DNA of 64,000 bases. It comes from Paraburkholderia heleia NBRC 101817. Lineage in GTDB: Bacteria > Pseudomonadota > Gammaproteobacteria > Burkholderiales > Burkholderiaceae. The notes beneath the pieces are model-generated. The model was not told the DNA's origin, made no database searches, and saw only the letters and a list, made by a program, of their open reading frames with translations. A program made the translations under genes and the position numbers. The stretch lies in the NCBI RefSeq assembly GCF_000739775.1, contig NZ_BBJH01000007.1:62001-126000 (forward strand). Reading direction: 5' to 3'. Every line of letters starts with the position of its first letter. Position 1 is the stretch's first letter. Shown in pieces: positions 1-8,789 of this stretch.

Positions 1-83
1 GTTCGGCGGCTGGTCAAACGCTGAACGCCCGCGATGAAATCGTTACGCCAGTCGGACAACCGCGGCATCTGCGCGAGGTAATC

Positions 84-1166
84 ATGGACTATATCGGCCG
101 CCCTCACTTCCTGGCTGCGGAGCCTCTGTTGAGGGAAGCGTCAACCTCGCCGGCAGGCGCGCGCGAAACGGCTGCGCGAACGAGTCCTGCGCTCGCGGAA
201 GCTCCCTGCGGTGACGAGCCCTGCCTGCTGTCGCTAGTCGTGCCGTTCTATAACGAAGAGGAGATGATCGGCGCCTTCTTCAGCACGGTCATTCCTGTCC
301 TCGAATCGATCGACGGAACCGGGTTCGAAATCGTCTGCGTGAATGACGGCAGCCGCGACGACACGCTGCGCATGCTGATCGGCATGTCGAAGGAAGACAG
401 CCGCATCCGTGTAATCGACCTGACGCGCAACTTCGGCAAGGAGGCTGCGCTTTCGGCAGGGCTCGACGAGGCGCGCGGCGCCATTGTGATTCCTTTCGAT
501 GCGGATTTGCAGGACCCGCCGAAAATCATCCCGCTATTGGTCGAGAAATGGCGAGAAGGCCACGACGTCGTCGTGGCCAAACGCGTGAGCCGGCTCACGG
601 ATTCCTTCCTGAAGCGCCAGACCGCGGCAATCTTTTATCGCATACACAACGCGATGTGCGACACGAAGATCCCGGAAAACGTGGGTGACTTCCGTTTGAT
701 CACGCGCGAGGTCGTGGATGCGCTCAAACAGCTTCCCGAGACGCGGCGCTTCATGAAGGGGCTGTTTGCCTGGGTCGGCTACCGGACCGCCGTCGTCGAG
801 TATGTGCGCGAACCTCGCCTCGCCGGCCGGTCGAAGTTTTCCGGCTGGAAACTGTGGAACTTCGCGCTGGAGGGCTTCACGAGTTTCAGCACGTTGCCGC
901 TTCGCGTATGGACCTACGTCGGCAGCTTCGTGGCATGTATCGCCATTCTGTATGCGTCGTTTCTCATTGTGCGTACCCTGATTCAAGGGGTCGCCGTACC
1001 GGGCTACGCGTCGCTGATCTCGGCCGTCCTTCTGCTCGGCGGCGTTCAATTGATCGGAATAGGCGTACTTGGCGAATATATCGGCCGCATCTACCATGAA
1101 TCGAAGAACCGGCCGGTGTACCTGATTCGCCGCCGCTATCAATCCGCAGGCGCGAACGATGCCTGA
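84..1166 (+). CDS. gtrB: GtrB-like bactoprenol glycosyltransferase (GT2)
   Basis: A 360-residue family 2 glycosyltransferase of the GtrB/ArnC/DPM1 group, expected to load a sugar from a nucleotide donor onto undecaprenyl phosphate at the inner face of the membrane. The GT-A domain begins near residue 48 (LSLVVPFYNEEE), the DXD region is FDADLQDPP, and two membrane segments lie near the C-terminus (about residues 270-330), followed by the GEYIGRIYHESKNRP tail typical of this group. The first 45 residues are not conserved in type; the frame is open upstream of position 84, but GAGG six bases before this ATG supports the start. It overlaps the gtrA-like gene by 8 bp, so the two are translationally coupled. 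Sugar identity cannot be read from the sequence. Confidence 0.9.
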   Translation: MDYIGRPHFLAAEPLLREASTSPAGARETAARTSPALAEAPCGDEPCLLSLVVPFYNEEEMIGAFFSTVIPVLESIDGTGFEIVCVNDGSRDDTLRMLIGMSKEDSRIRVIDLTRNFGKEAALSAGLDEARGAIVIPFDADLQDPPKIIPLLVEKWREGHDVVVAKRVSRLTDSFLKRQTAAIFYRIHNAMCDTKIPENVGDFRLITREVVDALKQLPETRRFMKGLFAWVGYRTAVVEYVREPRLAGRSKFSGWKLWNFALEGFTSFSTLPLRVWTYVGSFVACIAILYASFLIVRTLIQGVAVPGYASLISAVLLLGGVQLIGIGVLGEYIGRIYHESKNRPVYLIRRRYQSAGANDA

Positions 1167-1620
1167 CCTGCGCGCGGCACGAAGGTTCGTGGTCTATGCT
1201 GGCGTCGGTGCGATCGGCACCGGCGCGCAGTATGCGATTCTCATTGCGATGGTCCACGCCGGCCTCGCCTCTGCGGCCGTGAGTTCCATGGCCGGAGCGG
1301 GCGCCGGCGCAATCGTCAACTACAGTCTCAACCGCCAGATTACGTTCCGAAGCAACAGCAACCCGATGTCGACAGCACCGAAGTTCGCCATCATCGCTTT
1401 GCTTGGCGTACTGATGAACGGCGTGTGCATGAAGTTCTTCACGGCAATTCCTGGGTTGAACTATCTCCTCGCCCAACTGGTCACGACCGCGCTCGTTCTG
1501 GGCTTGACCTACCTGCTCAACTCGAAGTGGACCTTCAACGAGCGCGAGCGCCGCACACCTGCGTCCATGCCCCCCGCGTTCAACAAGCTCCCGTCGCCGG
1601 ACGACGCACCGTCGTCCTGA
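1159..1620 (+). CDS. gtrA: GtrA family membrane protein (putative lipid-linked sugar flippase)
   Basis: A 153-residue protein with four predicted membrane helices and the GtrA signature: N-terminal FVVYAGVGAIGTGAQYAILI, then INYSLNR-like VNYSLNRQITFRS and a late LLNSKWTF. Members of the family are thought to flip the GtrB product across the inner membrane. The start overlaps the end of gtrB by 8 bp. The family call is firm; the flipping role is inferred from phage and enterobacterial three-gene gtr operons. The third member of such operons is not directly downstream; the nearest candidate is the membrane protein at 3395. Confidence 0.88.
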   Translation: MPDLRAARRFVVYAGVGAIGTGAQYAILIAMVHAGLASAAVSSMAGAGAGAIVNYSLNRQITFRSNSNPMSTAPKFAIIALLGVLMNGVCMKFFTAIPGLNYLLAQLVTTALVLGLTYLLNSKWTFNERERRTPASMPPAFNKLPSPDDAPSS

Positions 1621-1727
1621 GCGCCGCGAAGCGATTGCACCGCGGGCCAATTCCCGCCGAGGCGGTGGCGCCTGCGCTGGTGCCGCGCTTTCTTCCCGTT
1701 GCCGCAAGGCCTGGCGGCGCCCCCACC

Positions 1728-2849
1728 TTACTCTGGCATAGTCGCGTCCGCCGCGGCAGTGCGCACCGGTCGTGCCCTGAGCCAGGGGCGCGAGCCTGCG
1801 AGCAACGCCCTGCGCACCGGCGTGTCGTAATACCGGTCGGCGCACCATGTAAGCAGCACGATGCCGGGCAACAGGAGCACTGCACTCACGGCATACGGGT
1901 GCGGAAGAAAATGGCCGCGAAAGGCGAGATCCTGGACGAGAAACGCGAATGGCACATGCAGGACATAGATGGCGTACGAGATCGCCCCCGAAAACGCGAA
2001 GAGCGGCAACAAGCGCGCGGAGGGCTCCACCCGGCATGCTGCCCACACGATTGCCGGGAGGACGACGAGCGCGATCAGCAGATCAACCGCGGGTTGATGA
2101 AGCGTCGACCATGGCATGAAGAGCAGGCCAAACACGATTGCGACGATGAGGACCGCCGAAAGCGATTCGCGCCTGCGCGCCGGTCGATGAAACCGGTATA
2201 GCAACAGACCGGCTGGAAACGCATAGCCGAGTCGCGCAAATCCCACACAGAACGTCGGCCATGCGACGCCGTGCGCCAGGCCCGATACATAAGCCGCTAT
2301 CGTGAGTGAAACAGCCGACACACACATGACGAAGATGAGCAGCCTTGTCGTCAGATGGCGAAAGAACAGGCCATAGGCGAGGCTTGCAACGAGCTCAAAA
2401 AACAACGACCAGGCGGGAAAATCCAGCGGATAAATAAAGTCGTATCTTTCCGGGAAAGGATAGAAAGTCCGTAAAGGGGCATGCGTCGGCAACATGAGCA
2501 AACCGGCCGGGACCGCGGAAGCAATTTCACGCCAGTCGGATGCGGGAAGCCGGTACAGCAGGGCAATCACGCCGAGCACGAGGCCGGCGCAGTATAGCGG
2601 GTACAGGCGGAACAGCCGCAGTACGAAATACTGCTGCCAGCTCAATTCTCCCGATGAAAGCCGTCTGTCATATGCATTGGCAATGACGAAGCCGCTCATC
2701 GCAAAAAAGAGGTCCACGGCGAGATAGCCGTGTTCAATGTCGGGCAGGTGGTACAGCGCATGGAAGTGCACGAAGACAACGACTATCGCCGCCGCGCCAC
2801 GCAGTCCGTCAAGCGTCGCATATCTCGAGCTCGTATTCGAAGGTCTCAT
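1728..2849 (-). CDS. Acyltransferase family 3 (OafA/YrhL-like) membrane protein
   Basis: A 373-residue integral membrane acyltransferase. The N-terminus shows the family hallmark LDGLRGAAAIVVVFVHFHAL (arginine and histidine in the first helix) followed by DLFFAMSGFVIANAY, and about ten hydrophobic segments follow. Such enzymes transfer acetyl or other acyl groups from cytoplasmic acyl-CoA to sugars of O-antigen or exopolysaccharide. It lies convergent with gtrA and divergent from the GT-C-like gene, so its substrate could be either the gtr product or the polysaccharide made by the cluster to the right. It is a paralogue in type of the genes at 7676 and 26566. Confidence 0.9.
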   Translation of the reverse strand: MRPSNTSSRYATLDGLRGAAAIVVVFVHFHALYHLPDIEHGYLAVDLFFAMSGFVIANAYDRRLSSGELSWQQYFVLRLFRLYPLYCAGLVLGVIALLYRLPASDWREIASAVPAGLLMLPTHAPLRTFYPFPERYDFIYPLDFPAWSLFFELVASLAYGLFFRHLTTRLLIFVMCVSAVSLTIAAYVSGLAHGVAWPTFCVGFARLGYAFPAGLLLYRFHRPARRRESLSAVLIVAIVFGLLFMPWSTLHQPAVDLLIALVVLPAIVWAACRVEPSARLLPLFAFSGAISYAIYVLHVPFAFLVQDLAFRGHFLPHPYAVSAVLLLPGIVLLTWCADRYYDTPVRRALLAGSRPWLRARPVRTAAADATMPE

Positions 2850-3394
2850 GGCGCTTCCCGGCTGCTTTCGACAATGGCTTGCGCTGCAAAGGTAACCCGC
2901 GCGAGGACACTACGTTAGTGTGTTGACAGACATAACTCGCGGGTTCAGACAGAAGGAAATCCCCAACCGCAACGGACGTGGGTTTTCCCACTCCCTCTAC
3001 AAGATCGTACTGGGGCACGGTGCGTCGCCGCGTCCCATCGCATCCAGATGGCCCTGATACAACGGGCTACCATTCACCGCTCGGGAGCAGACGACGAGGG
3101 GCAAGCCACGCGTTGTATGCGAGTGCAAACGGGAAAGTCTGCCTTGTCCGATCGAAAACCGCGTTGTCCAACGCACAGAGGGGCCGGCGCCCGCCGGCTA
3201 CATTCGTCGCGTGACTTGTCTTGCACGGGCTCACACGAGGCGTCTGGACCTCAAGTAACAGCCGGAACGACGTCGAACGGGGAGTCATACCTCGGCTGAT
3301 ATCTGGCGTTAATGGCCCGTTCTGCTGATCGGACCTCAGGGCGGTTAATTCCCTTCTCTATTGATCTTCTGGCTGTGAGCGCGGAGATGCTTTC
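2850..3394. other. Divergent intergenic region, 545 bp
   Basis: This gap separates the starts of the acyltransferase (minus) and the GT-C-like gene (plus), so both promoters should be here. A small inverted repeat, ACACTA-CGT-TAGTGT, sits at 2907-2921. A TTGACA hexamer follows at 2923, but no good -10 lies 16-18 bases beyond it. A GC hairpin (GCCGGCGCCCGCCGGC) lies near 3184. I see no supported coding sequence. Confidence 0.5.
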
Positions 3395-5161
3395 ATGACA
3401 ATTAAATGGCCGCCCGGGAATGCACATCTCGTCCTTTCCTGGATCGTCATCGGCGCACTCGGGATCGTCGAAGGCATTTACGGCCGGACGCAATACTACG
3501 GCGACTGGATTTCGTACCTGAATGTCAGCTGGGCAGTCACGCACATGGATTGGCGAGAAATCTTCAACCCATTCTGGAATCCTGGATATCCCGCCGTCGT
3601 TGCCGCCGCACGGGCGCTGGCCGCCCCCACCCCGGAGGGAGAATGGTATGCGATCACGGTCGCAAACTGGTTGATCTATCTGGTTGCCTACGCGTCCTGG
3701 CGCGGTCTGATCAGACATGCGTTCGCGCTGTACTGGCCTGGTTCACTTGCGCTGATCCAGCATCCCTTTACGATCTGGATCGGGGTTTGCGTTTTTCTTG
3801 GCGCCTGCCTCGGGCTTGACACGGTTTCGGCCGTGTGCCCGGACATGCTCGTCACCACTGGCTTCCTCCTTGGTTCGGGCCTGCTTCTCGCCCTGATCCG
3901 GAGGAAAGACGTGTTATCGGCGATTTTGCTCGGTCTGGTCCTCGGTGTCGGTGTCTGGGTAAAAGGGGTATTCACTCCCTTTGCTTGCCTGTTTCTTCTC
4001 ACGCTTTTCATCTATTGCTGCGCGCGAGGACGCCTGTGGCGGCCGTTCGGTGTGGTAGCGGGCGTTTTTGGCATTTTCTTTGCCACCTATGTCGCCGGAA
4101 TCTCCTGGTCCTATGGCGAATTTACGCTTGGCGCCTCCGGCGCGTTGAATGTCCCCTGGCACGTCAACGAGTTGCCCCATCTGACCAACTGGCAAGGCGG
4201 TCCGGCTCAGTTCGGCCGGCCGATCCATCCGACCAGTCAGCTGGTAGCGGGCTTGCCGGCTTTTGGCTTTGGGACCCCTTTCCACACGACTTACCCGCCC
4301 TATAACGACGTCGCATACTGGTACAAAGGCTTTCGATCATTCTTCAGCCTGCGGCTCGAACTTATCGCAATGGGCCGCTCGCTATGGAGCTTGCAGCAGA
4401 TACTCAGGCAACACCCGAGCGTGGTGGCGATCGCGGCGGCTTTCCTGTTGTGCCTCGCGAGGCGGCCATGGCGAGCGGCGCTCATCAAGACAACGGTGCG
4501 AATGTGGCCCTTGCTGCTGCCCACTGTCGCCGGCTTTGGCACGTATTTCCTCGTTCATGTCGAAGATCGTTATCTCAGCGCATTCATGATGGTCCTGGCG
4601 CTTGTGTCCTGTGCACCATTGATGGACGTGAAGCTGCCTTCGCGTCGCCAGCTCGCCACCGCGCTCGTCATCATCTATGGTGCAGGTGCTATCGGGGAAC
4701 TGGCGCTGACCGATGCGCCTTCGTTCAATGCGGCGTTTCGCCGGGCGGACTATCACGATGACCCGAGATGGCAACTCGCGAACGCGCTAACTGCGTCAGG
4801 GTTACAACCGGGCGACGCGGTGGCGGTTATCCGGGACAGCGAGCCTGCCGTCAGGGTCAGCTGGGCCTACGTGTCGCGCTTGCGCATCGTCGCCGAGTTC
4901 GGCGCTCTCCCATACCGTATCGAACCCGAAGACCGCAATCGCTTCGATCGCAAGGACGAGACCCTCTGGCCGGATTACAGTGAAATCTTCTGGACGCAGC
5001 TTACGCCGCAACAGCGTGAACAGGTGATGACAGCGTTCTCTCAAAGCGGCGCGCGAGCCGTTGTGTCGCTGTCGATGCCGAAAATCGCGCCCGGTCCTGG
5101 CTGGGTACCGCTGAAGGGGACAACGGCATGGCTTTACAGGTTTGCGGATGTCCCGAAATAG
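3395..5161 (+). CDS. Large polytopic membrane protein, GT-C glycosyltransferase-like
   Basis: A 588-residue protein with about ten membrane helices and a C-terminal soluble part of roughly 140 residues (about 450-588). The layout fits GT-C lipid-phosphosugar-dependent glycosyltransferases: one N-terminal helix, then an extracytoplasmic loop carrying acidic residues (YYGDWISY, aspartate near residue 37, and HMDW near 52), where GT-C enzymes place their catalytic Asp. I do not recognise a named family. It stands alone on the plus strand beyond the opposed acyltransferase, about 1.8 kb after gtrA. It may be the transferase that uses the GtrB/GtrA lipid-linked sugar, since serotype-specific Gtr proteins have this size and topology. 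That role is inference. Confidence 0.7.
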   Translation: MTIKWPPGNAHLVLSWIVIGALGIVEGIYGRTQYYGDWISYLNVSWAVTHMDWREIFNPFWNPGYPAVVAAARALAAPTPEGEWYAITVANWLIYLVAYASWRGLIRHAFALYWPGSLALIQHPFTIWIGVCVFLGACLGLDTVSAVCPDMLVTTGFLLGSGLLLALIRRKDVLSAILLGLVLGVGVWVKGVFTPFACLFLLTLFIYCCARGRLWRPFGVVAGVFGIFFATYVAGISWSYGEFTLGASGALNVPWHVNELPHLTNWQGGPAQFGRPIHPTSQLVAGLPAFGFGTPFHTTYPPYNDVAYWYKGFRSFFSLRLELIAMGRSLWSLQQILRQHPSVVAIAAAFLLCLARRPWRAALIKTTVRMWPLLLPTVAGFGTYFLVHVEDRYLSAFMMVLALVSCAPLMDVKLPSRRQLATALVIIYGAGAIGELALTDAPSFNAAFRRADYHDDPRWQLANALTASGLQPGDAVAVIRDSEPAVRVSWAYVSRLRIVAEFGALPYRIEPEDRNRFDRKDETLWPDYSEIFWTQLTPQQREQVMTAFSQSGARAVVSLSMPKIAPGPGWVPLKGTTAWLYRFADVPK

Positions 5162-5221
5162 GGTTTGGGAAATAAGGCAGCCCGTCCTCAGCCCCGCATG
5201 GGGCCGATACGATCCAGCGAC

Positions 5222-6298
5222 TCAGCCCACCCGCTCTATCAGTTCTCTCCAGCTAGCCAGTATCGGTTCGCGCGCGAATGTCTGGAGATGCGCGCGCGCT
5301 TCGGAAATTCGCCGGCTACGCTCCTCGCCCGGCATTTCCGCCAACGAACGCATAGCGAATGCGATGGATTCCCGTGCCAGCGGATCGGCGCACAGCATGG
5401 CGTCCCCGCCCACTTCCGTCAGGATGCTCGCGCGGGAAACGAGGCACGGCAAATCATGCTCGATCGCCTCGATCACCGGCATTCCGAATCCCTCCAGCAG
5501 ACTCATCAGGACGAAACCGGATGCATTGCGGTAGAGCCAACGAAGCTCGTCATCCTGCGTATAGCCCGGCATCACGACGCCCGGAGATTGCCTCGCGAGT
5601 TCGATGGCGGCGTCGGCACCGGGCTCGCGCCCTCCGACAATGACATACTGCCACCCTTTCTCCACAAGCCCGCTCGCCGAGAACGCCTCGATACAACGGG
5701 CCTGGTTCTTACGGTCGCCGATACTCCCCACCGTCAATAGAAAACGGGGCGAGACGCCCTTCACCGGACGCCCCTCTCCTTCCTTGACTCCCAAGCGGGT
5801 TGGAATATAGATGACGGTCGACGAGGCAAAGTCATCGCCATACAGCTCGTGGAATTCCCGTTGAGAGGTCTTGCTGACAAATACCATGTGAGGCTTCACC
5901 TTCCGGATCTGGTCATAGGCCCGAAGGTACAGGTCCTCCACGCCCGGCGCGAAGTATTGGGGATGCGTGATCGGACCGACATCGTGGCAAAGCACGATGT
6001 CACGCGCTTCCAGACGATGGCGTACGACGCTCAGCGGGTCGAGATGCAGTGTAGGACGCGGATCGCGGATGACCGGCAAAAGCGAAACCAGCCGCGAGCG
6101 ATGCACCCTCGCAATGGTTTCATTGTGGGTCAGCCTGCCCGCGATACGGCGCATCAAATCGTTGCGTGGAAATTCGTGGAATCGTCCATAGTGGATACTC
6201 GCGACCCTGCCGCCAAGCGTCGAGATAATATCGTTGCCCAGAAATAGCTTGCCGGTTCGATCATTGAGCGCCAATGAGAAATCGACATCTATAGACAT
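5222..6298 (-). CDS. Glycosyltransferase family 4 (GT-B)
   Basis: A 358-residue retaining GT-B glycosyltransferase and the last gene of the minus-strand polysaccharide cluster. The donor-binding half shows PRFLLTVGSIGDRKNQ, a typical GT4 nucleotide-sugar segment, and GFVLMSLLEGFGMPVIEAI, where the E-x7-E-like motif lies. The acceptor half is less typical and contains VLCHDVGPITHPQY. The start at 6298 has GGGGGC about seven bases upstream. It sits 34 bp downstream of the next GT4 gene and is probably co-transcribed with it. It likely adds one sugar to the lipid-linked repeat unit in the cytoplasm; the sugar cannot be assigned. Confidence 0.85.
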   Translation of the reverse strand: MSIDVDFSLALNDRTGKLFLGNDIISTLGGRVASIHYGRFHEFPRNDLMRRIAGRLTHNETIARVHRSRLVSLLPVIRDPRPTLHLDPLSVVRHRLEARDIVLCHDVGPITHPQYFAPGVEDLYLRAYDQIRKVKPHMVFVSKTSQREFHELYGDDFASSTVIYIPTRLGVKEGEGRPVKGVSPRFLLTVGSIGDRKNQARCIEAFSASGLVEKGWQYVIVGGREPGADAAIELARQSPGVVMPGYTQDDELRWLYRNASGFVLMSLLEGFGMPVIEAIEHDLPCLVSRASILTEVGGDAMLCADPLARESIAFAMRSLAEMPGEERSRRISEARAHLQTFAREPILASWRELIERVG

Positions 6299-6332
6299 GG
6301 CTTGCCCCCAAATATCGCCTTCTTTAATAAGA

Positions 6333-7439
6333 TCAGCCGTTCACGGCTTTGACTGTCTCGAACAAGTCGCGTGCCGCGCGCTTCCATGTGAAGTCGCCGG
6401 CCTGCCGGTGCCCGGCGGATATCAGGGATTGCCGCACGGCTTCGTCGTCGAGCACAGAGTGAATGTTTAATCGCCACGCATCCGGGCTTAGCGGGTCGGT
6501 ATAAAGCGCAGCGTTTCCGCAAACTTCGGGAAGCGCGCCGAAGGGCGCGGCCACCACCGGACAGCCGAGCGCCATCGCCTCCAGCGGCGGCAAACCAAAC
6601 CCTTCGGTCAGGGAAGGAAACGCCAGCGCGCCGGCATTGGCCAGCAGCCCGACGAGTTCTGCATCGGTAATCCGGCCGGTAAATCGCACGTTGGGCGGCA
6701 CGGCATGTCCGAGACGCTCGAAATCAGCTCGTGTCGCGCCGCCGAACAGCACGAGTGGGACGTCTCTCAACGGTTCGCCCGCGAAGGCCTTGAGCAGCAC
6801 GCCGATGTTCTTGTGCTTCTGGGTGTTCGCGAGCGCAACGACATAGCGCCTCCGATCGAGGCCCAACACGGCAATTTGTCTATCGTCTGGCCGGATCTGC
6901 AAGACGTGATCGCAGCCGTTGTGCACGACGACGATCTTGTCTGCGCGCGCTACGCCATAGTGCACGAGTTCTTTTTTGGAATACTCGGAAACGGTGAAGA
7001 TGATCTTGTGCCGCTTGCCGATGAAAAAGAACAGGAACTTGTACCAGAGCCGAAACGACAGGGAATACGATTCGGGCGCGGAATACACCTGGGCATCGTG
7101 TATCAGCGTCGCCGAGTTGCGATGGAGCAGTGGCCCGAGATTGCACAGATTGAGAATGAAGCCCTTTCTGCCCGCCAGGGGCAGATAAAACTGCTCCCAC
7201 GCGATCTTGTGCATCCTGCGGGCCCACGGGCGCTCGCGAACGCAGGAAATATGGCGGTAGGGTGGCACCTGCACGCCATCTCTGGCAACGACTGCGTAAT
7301 CCATGCCGTTTGCGGCCTGCCCTGCAATCAAGGCATCGGTCGCGGCGATGAGCTCCTCGGCCACCTTGTGCACGCCCGTCGGCCCTGCCCCGAAGAACTT
7401 GCCGTTGAACGCTATCGTTTTCGACGCGATCCTTTCCAT
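6333..7439 (-). CDS. Glycosyltransferase family 4 (GT-B), paralogue of the 13784 gene
   Basis: A 368-residue GT4 enzyme. The start chosen is the ATG giving MERIASKTIAFNGKFFG, because family similarity begins there; the same frame stays open to a TTG at 7679 that overlaps the preceding stop, but that 80-residue extension does not look like a GT domain. Motifs are GPTGVHKVAEEL near the N-terminus, VVALANTQKHKNIGVLLKAF at the donor site and LTEGFGLPPLEAMALGCPVV around the catalytic acidic pair. The N-terminal half closely parallels the gene at 13784 (both carry LLLNLCN/FILNLCN, SGP/LGP and HDA segments), so the two look like in-cluster duplicates. Confidence 0.87.
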   Translation of the reverse strand: MERIASKTIAFNGKFFGAGPTGVHKVAEELIAATDALIAGQAANGMDYAVVARDGVQVPPYRHISCVRERPWARRMHKIAWEQFYLPLAGRKGFILNLCNLGPLLHRNSATLIHDAQVYSAPESYSLSFRLWYKFLFFFIGKRHKIIFTVSEYSKKELVHYGVARADKIVVVHNGCDHVLQIRPDDRQIAVLGLDRRRYVVALANTQKHKNIGVLLKAFAGEPLRDVPLVLFGGATRADFERLGHAVPPNVRFTGRITDAELVGLLANAGALAFPSLTEGFGLPPLEAMALGCPVVAAPFGALPEVCGNAALYTDPLSPDAWRLNIHSVLDDEAVRQSLISAGHRQAGDFTWKRAARDLFETVKAVNG

Positions 7440-7675
7440 ACCATTCCCATGCACGCAAGCGTCAGTCTTTCTCACATGAAGTCCCACTGGCCCACCGGAC
7501 CATCGCTCGAACAGCCGCCGCGATACGTCAACGACGCCGCTGCCGGCGTGACGCGCGATAACGCGGCTTTCTCCAGACGGTATGCTATCGGCGCAGCGAG
7601 CGCGGCACTGCTGGCTACCGCACGCAAACACGTGCGTATGCCCGCCCCGGCGACGGGTCGTTCCCGCGCATCGGC

Positions 7676-8770
7676 TCAAACGGGCGTATCAGCCGCCGTG
7701 CTATCGAGTACCGGTTTGACGGTTGATCGGCCAAACCGGGAGACCAGAACAGCGCGCGCGGGCGTATCGACGAAGCGCATGATGAGATAGCTGGCCAGCA
7801 GGATTAGCGGAACGAACAAGGCGGCCTCGATAAGCGGATCCTTCCGGTGCATCAACGCCTGATAGATTCCATTGAGCCAGACGAACAGCGGGTAGTGCAA
7901 CGCGTACACCGGATAGGACAGTTCGCCCAAAACAAGCGCGACTGCCCGTACAGGCCCAACGAGGGCAACCGAAGAACCGCCGAGGATCAGCAGCGGCATC
8001 ACGGAGGCAGCCCACAGCCACTGTACGACGAAGGGGATCTGACCATTCCACGCCATGATGACAACGGTCGCGACAGATGCCGGAAGGAACAGCGATTTCC
8101 AGATCCTCAACGAGAGCAGCCCGAATTTCACATCACCGTGATACAGCAGAACGCCCAGATAGTAGGGGCCAAATACACGCGGAAAGCCGGAGAGGAACGT
8201 CTCCGGCGTATCGCCTCCCATACCGGACACCGCGGTAAGCGCGTAGCCGGCGAGCGCCACGGCGAATGCGAACTTCATGCCGTCGAATCGGCGCGTAAGC
8301 ATCCAGAAGAGATTGACTACGAGTTCGAGAAATAGCGTGTATTCGGGCCCGTTGAGCGGAAACACCTGCGGCCCTCCAATTGCATGCGGAGCGCCAAAGA
8401 CCGGGATGCACGACAGGCCGAGCAGCGTAGCGGCCGCAAGCCAGCCTGGATGAATGTCGGCGTCGTGAAGCAGGATCACCCTCGCCGCCAGATACGATGC
8501 ACTCAGCAAGGTGCCGATGACAATCATCGGCATCAGCCGTATGAGTCTGATTCGCGCGAAGAGCGCACCGCTCATTCCTCTATCGAATCGGCCGCGATAG
8601 GCCACACACAGGACGTAACCTGACAGTCCGAAGAAAAAGTCCACAGCAATGCCCGCGTTGGGGGCCAGCCAGGCAATCCCAAGCCAGTGATTGAGATGAA
8701 AAAGCAGGACCGATATGGCTGCGACGCCGCGCAGGCAATCGGGCACCGCCAGATGGGAGGACTTGTTCAT
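7676..8770 (-). CDS. Acyltransferase family 3 membrane protein
   Basis: A 364-residue integral membrane acyltransferase with about ten helices. It has the usual opening PDCLRGVAAISVLLFHLNHW and FFFGLSGYVLC, and an alanine-rich arginine/proline tail after the last helix. It lies inside the minus-strand cluster, 19 bp after the GT2 gene, so it is the best candidate for O-acetylating (or otherwise acylating) the cluster's polysaccharide. A weak GGA lies nine bases before the ATG. Downstream of it is a 236-bp stretch without a clear gene before the next GT4 start. Confidence 0.9.
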   Translation of the reverse strand: MNKSSHLAVPDCLRGVAAISVLLFHLNHWLGIAWLAPNAGIAVDFFFGLSGYVLCVAYRGRFDRGMSGALFARIRLIRLMPMIVIGTLLSASYLAARVILLHDADIHPGWLAAATLLGLSCIPVFGAPHAIGGPQVFPLNGPEYTLFLELVVNLFWMLTRRFDGMKFAFAVALAGYALTAVSGMGGDTPETFLSGFPRVFGPYYLGVLLYHGDVKFGLLSLRIWKSLFLPASVATVVIMAWNGQIPFVVQWLWAASVMPLLILGGSSVALVGPVRAVALVLGELSYPVYALHYPLFVWLNGIYQALMHRKDPLIEAALFVPLILLASYLIMRFVDTPARAVLVSRFGRSTVKPVLDSTAADTPV

Positions 8771-8789
8771 CAGGATTGTCCGGCAGCTT

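Noticed and set aside
1..83. Possible tail of an upstream gene
   Set aside because: The plus frame is open into gtrB but has no protein-like pattern, and a start with GAGG at 84 explains the gene; nothing can be assigned to the first 83 bases.
2923..2928. TTGACA as a -35 box
   Set aside because: No acceptable -10 hexamer lies 15-19 bp downstream.
7440..7679. TTG start at 7679 for the GT4 gene
   Set aside because: The extra 80 residues do not resemble a GT domain and the ATG at 7439 fits paralogues; kept only as a finding.
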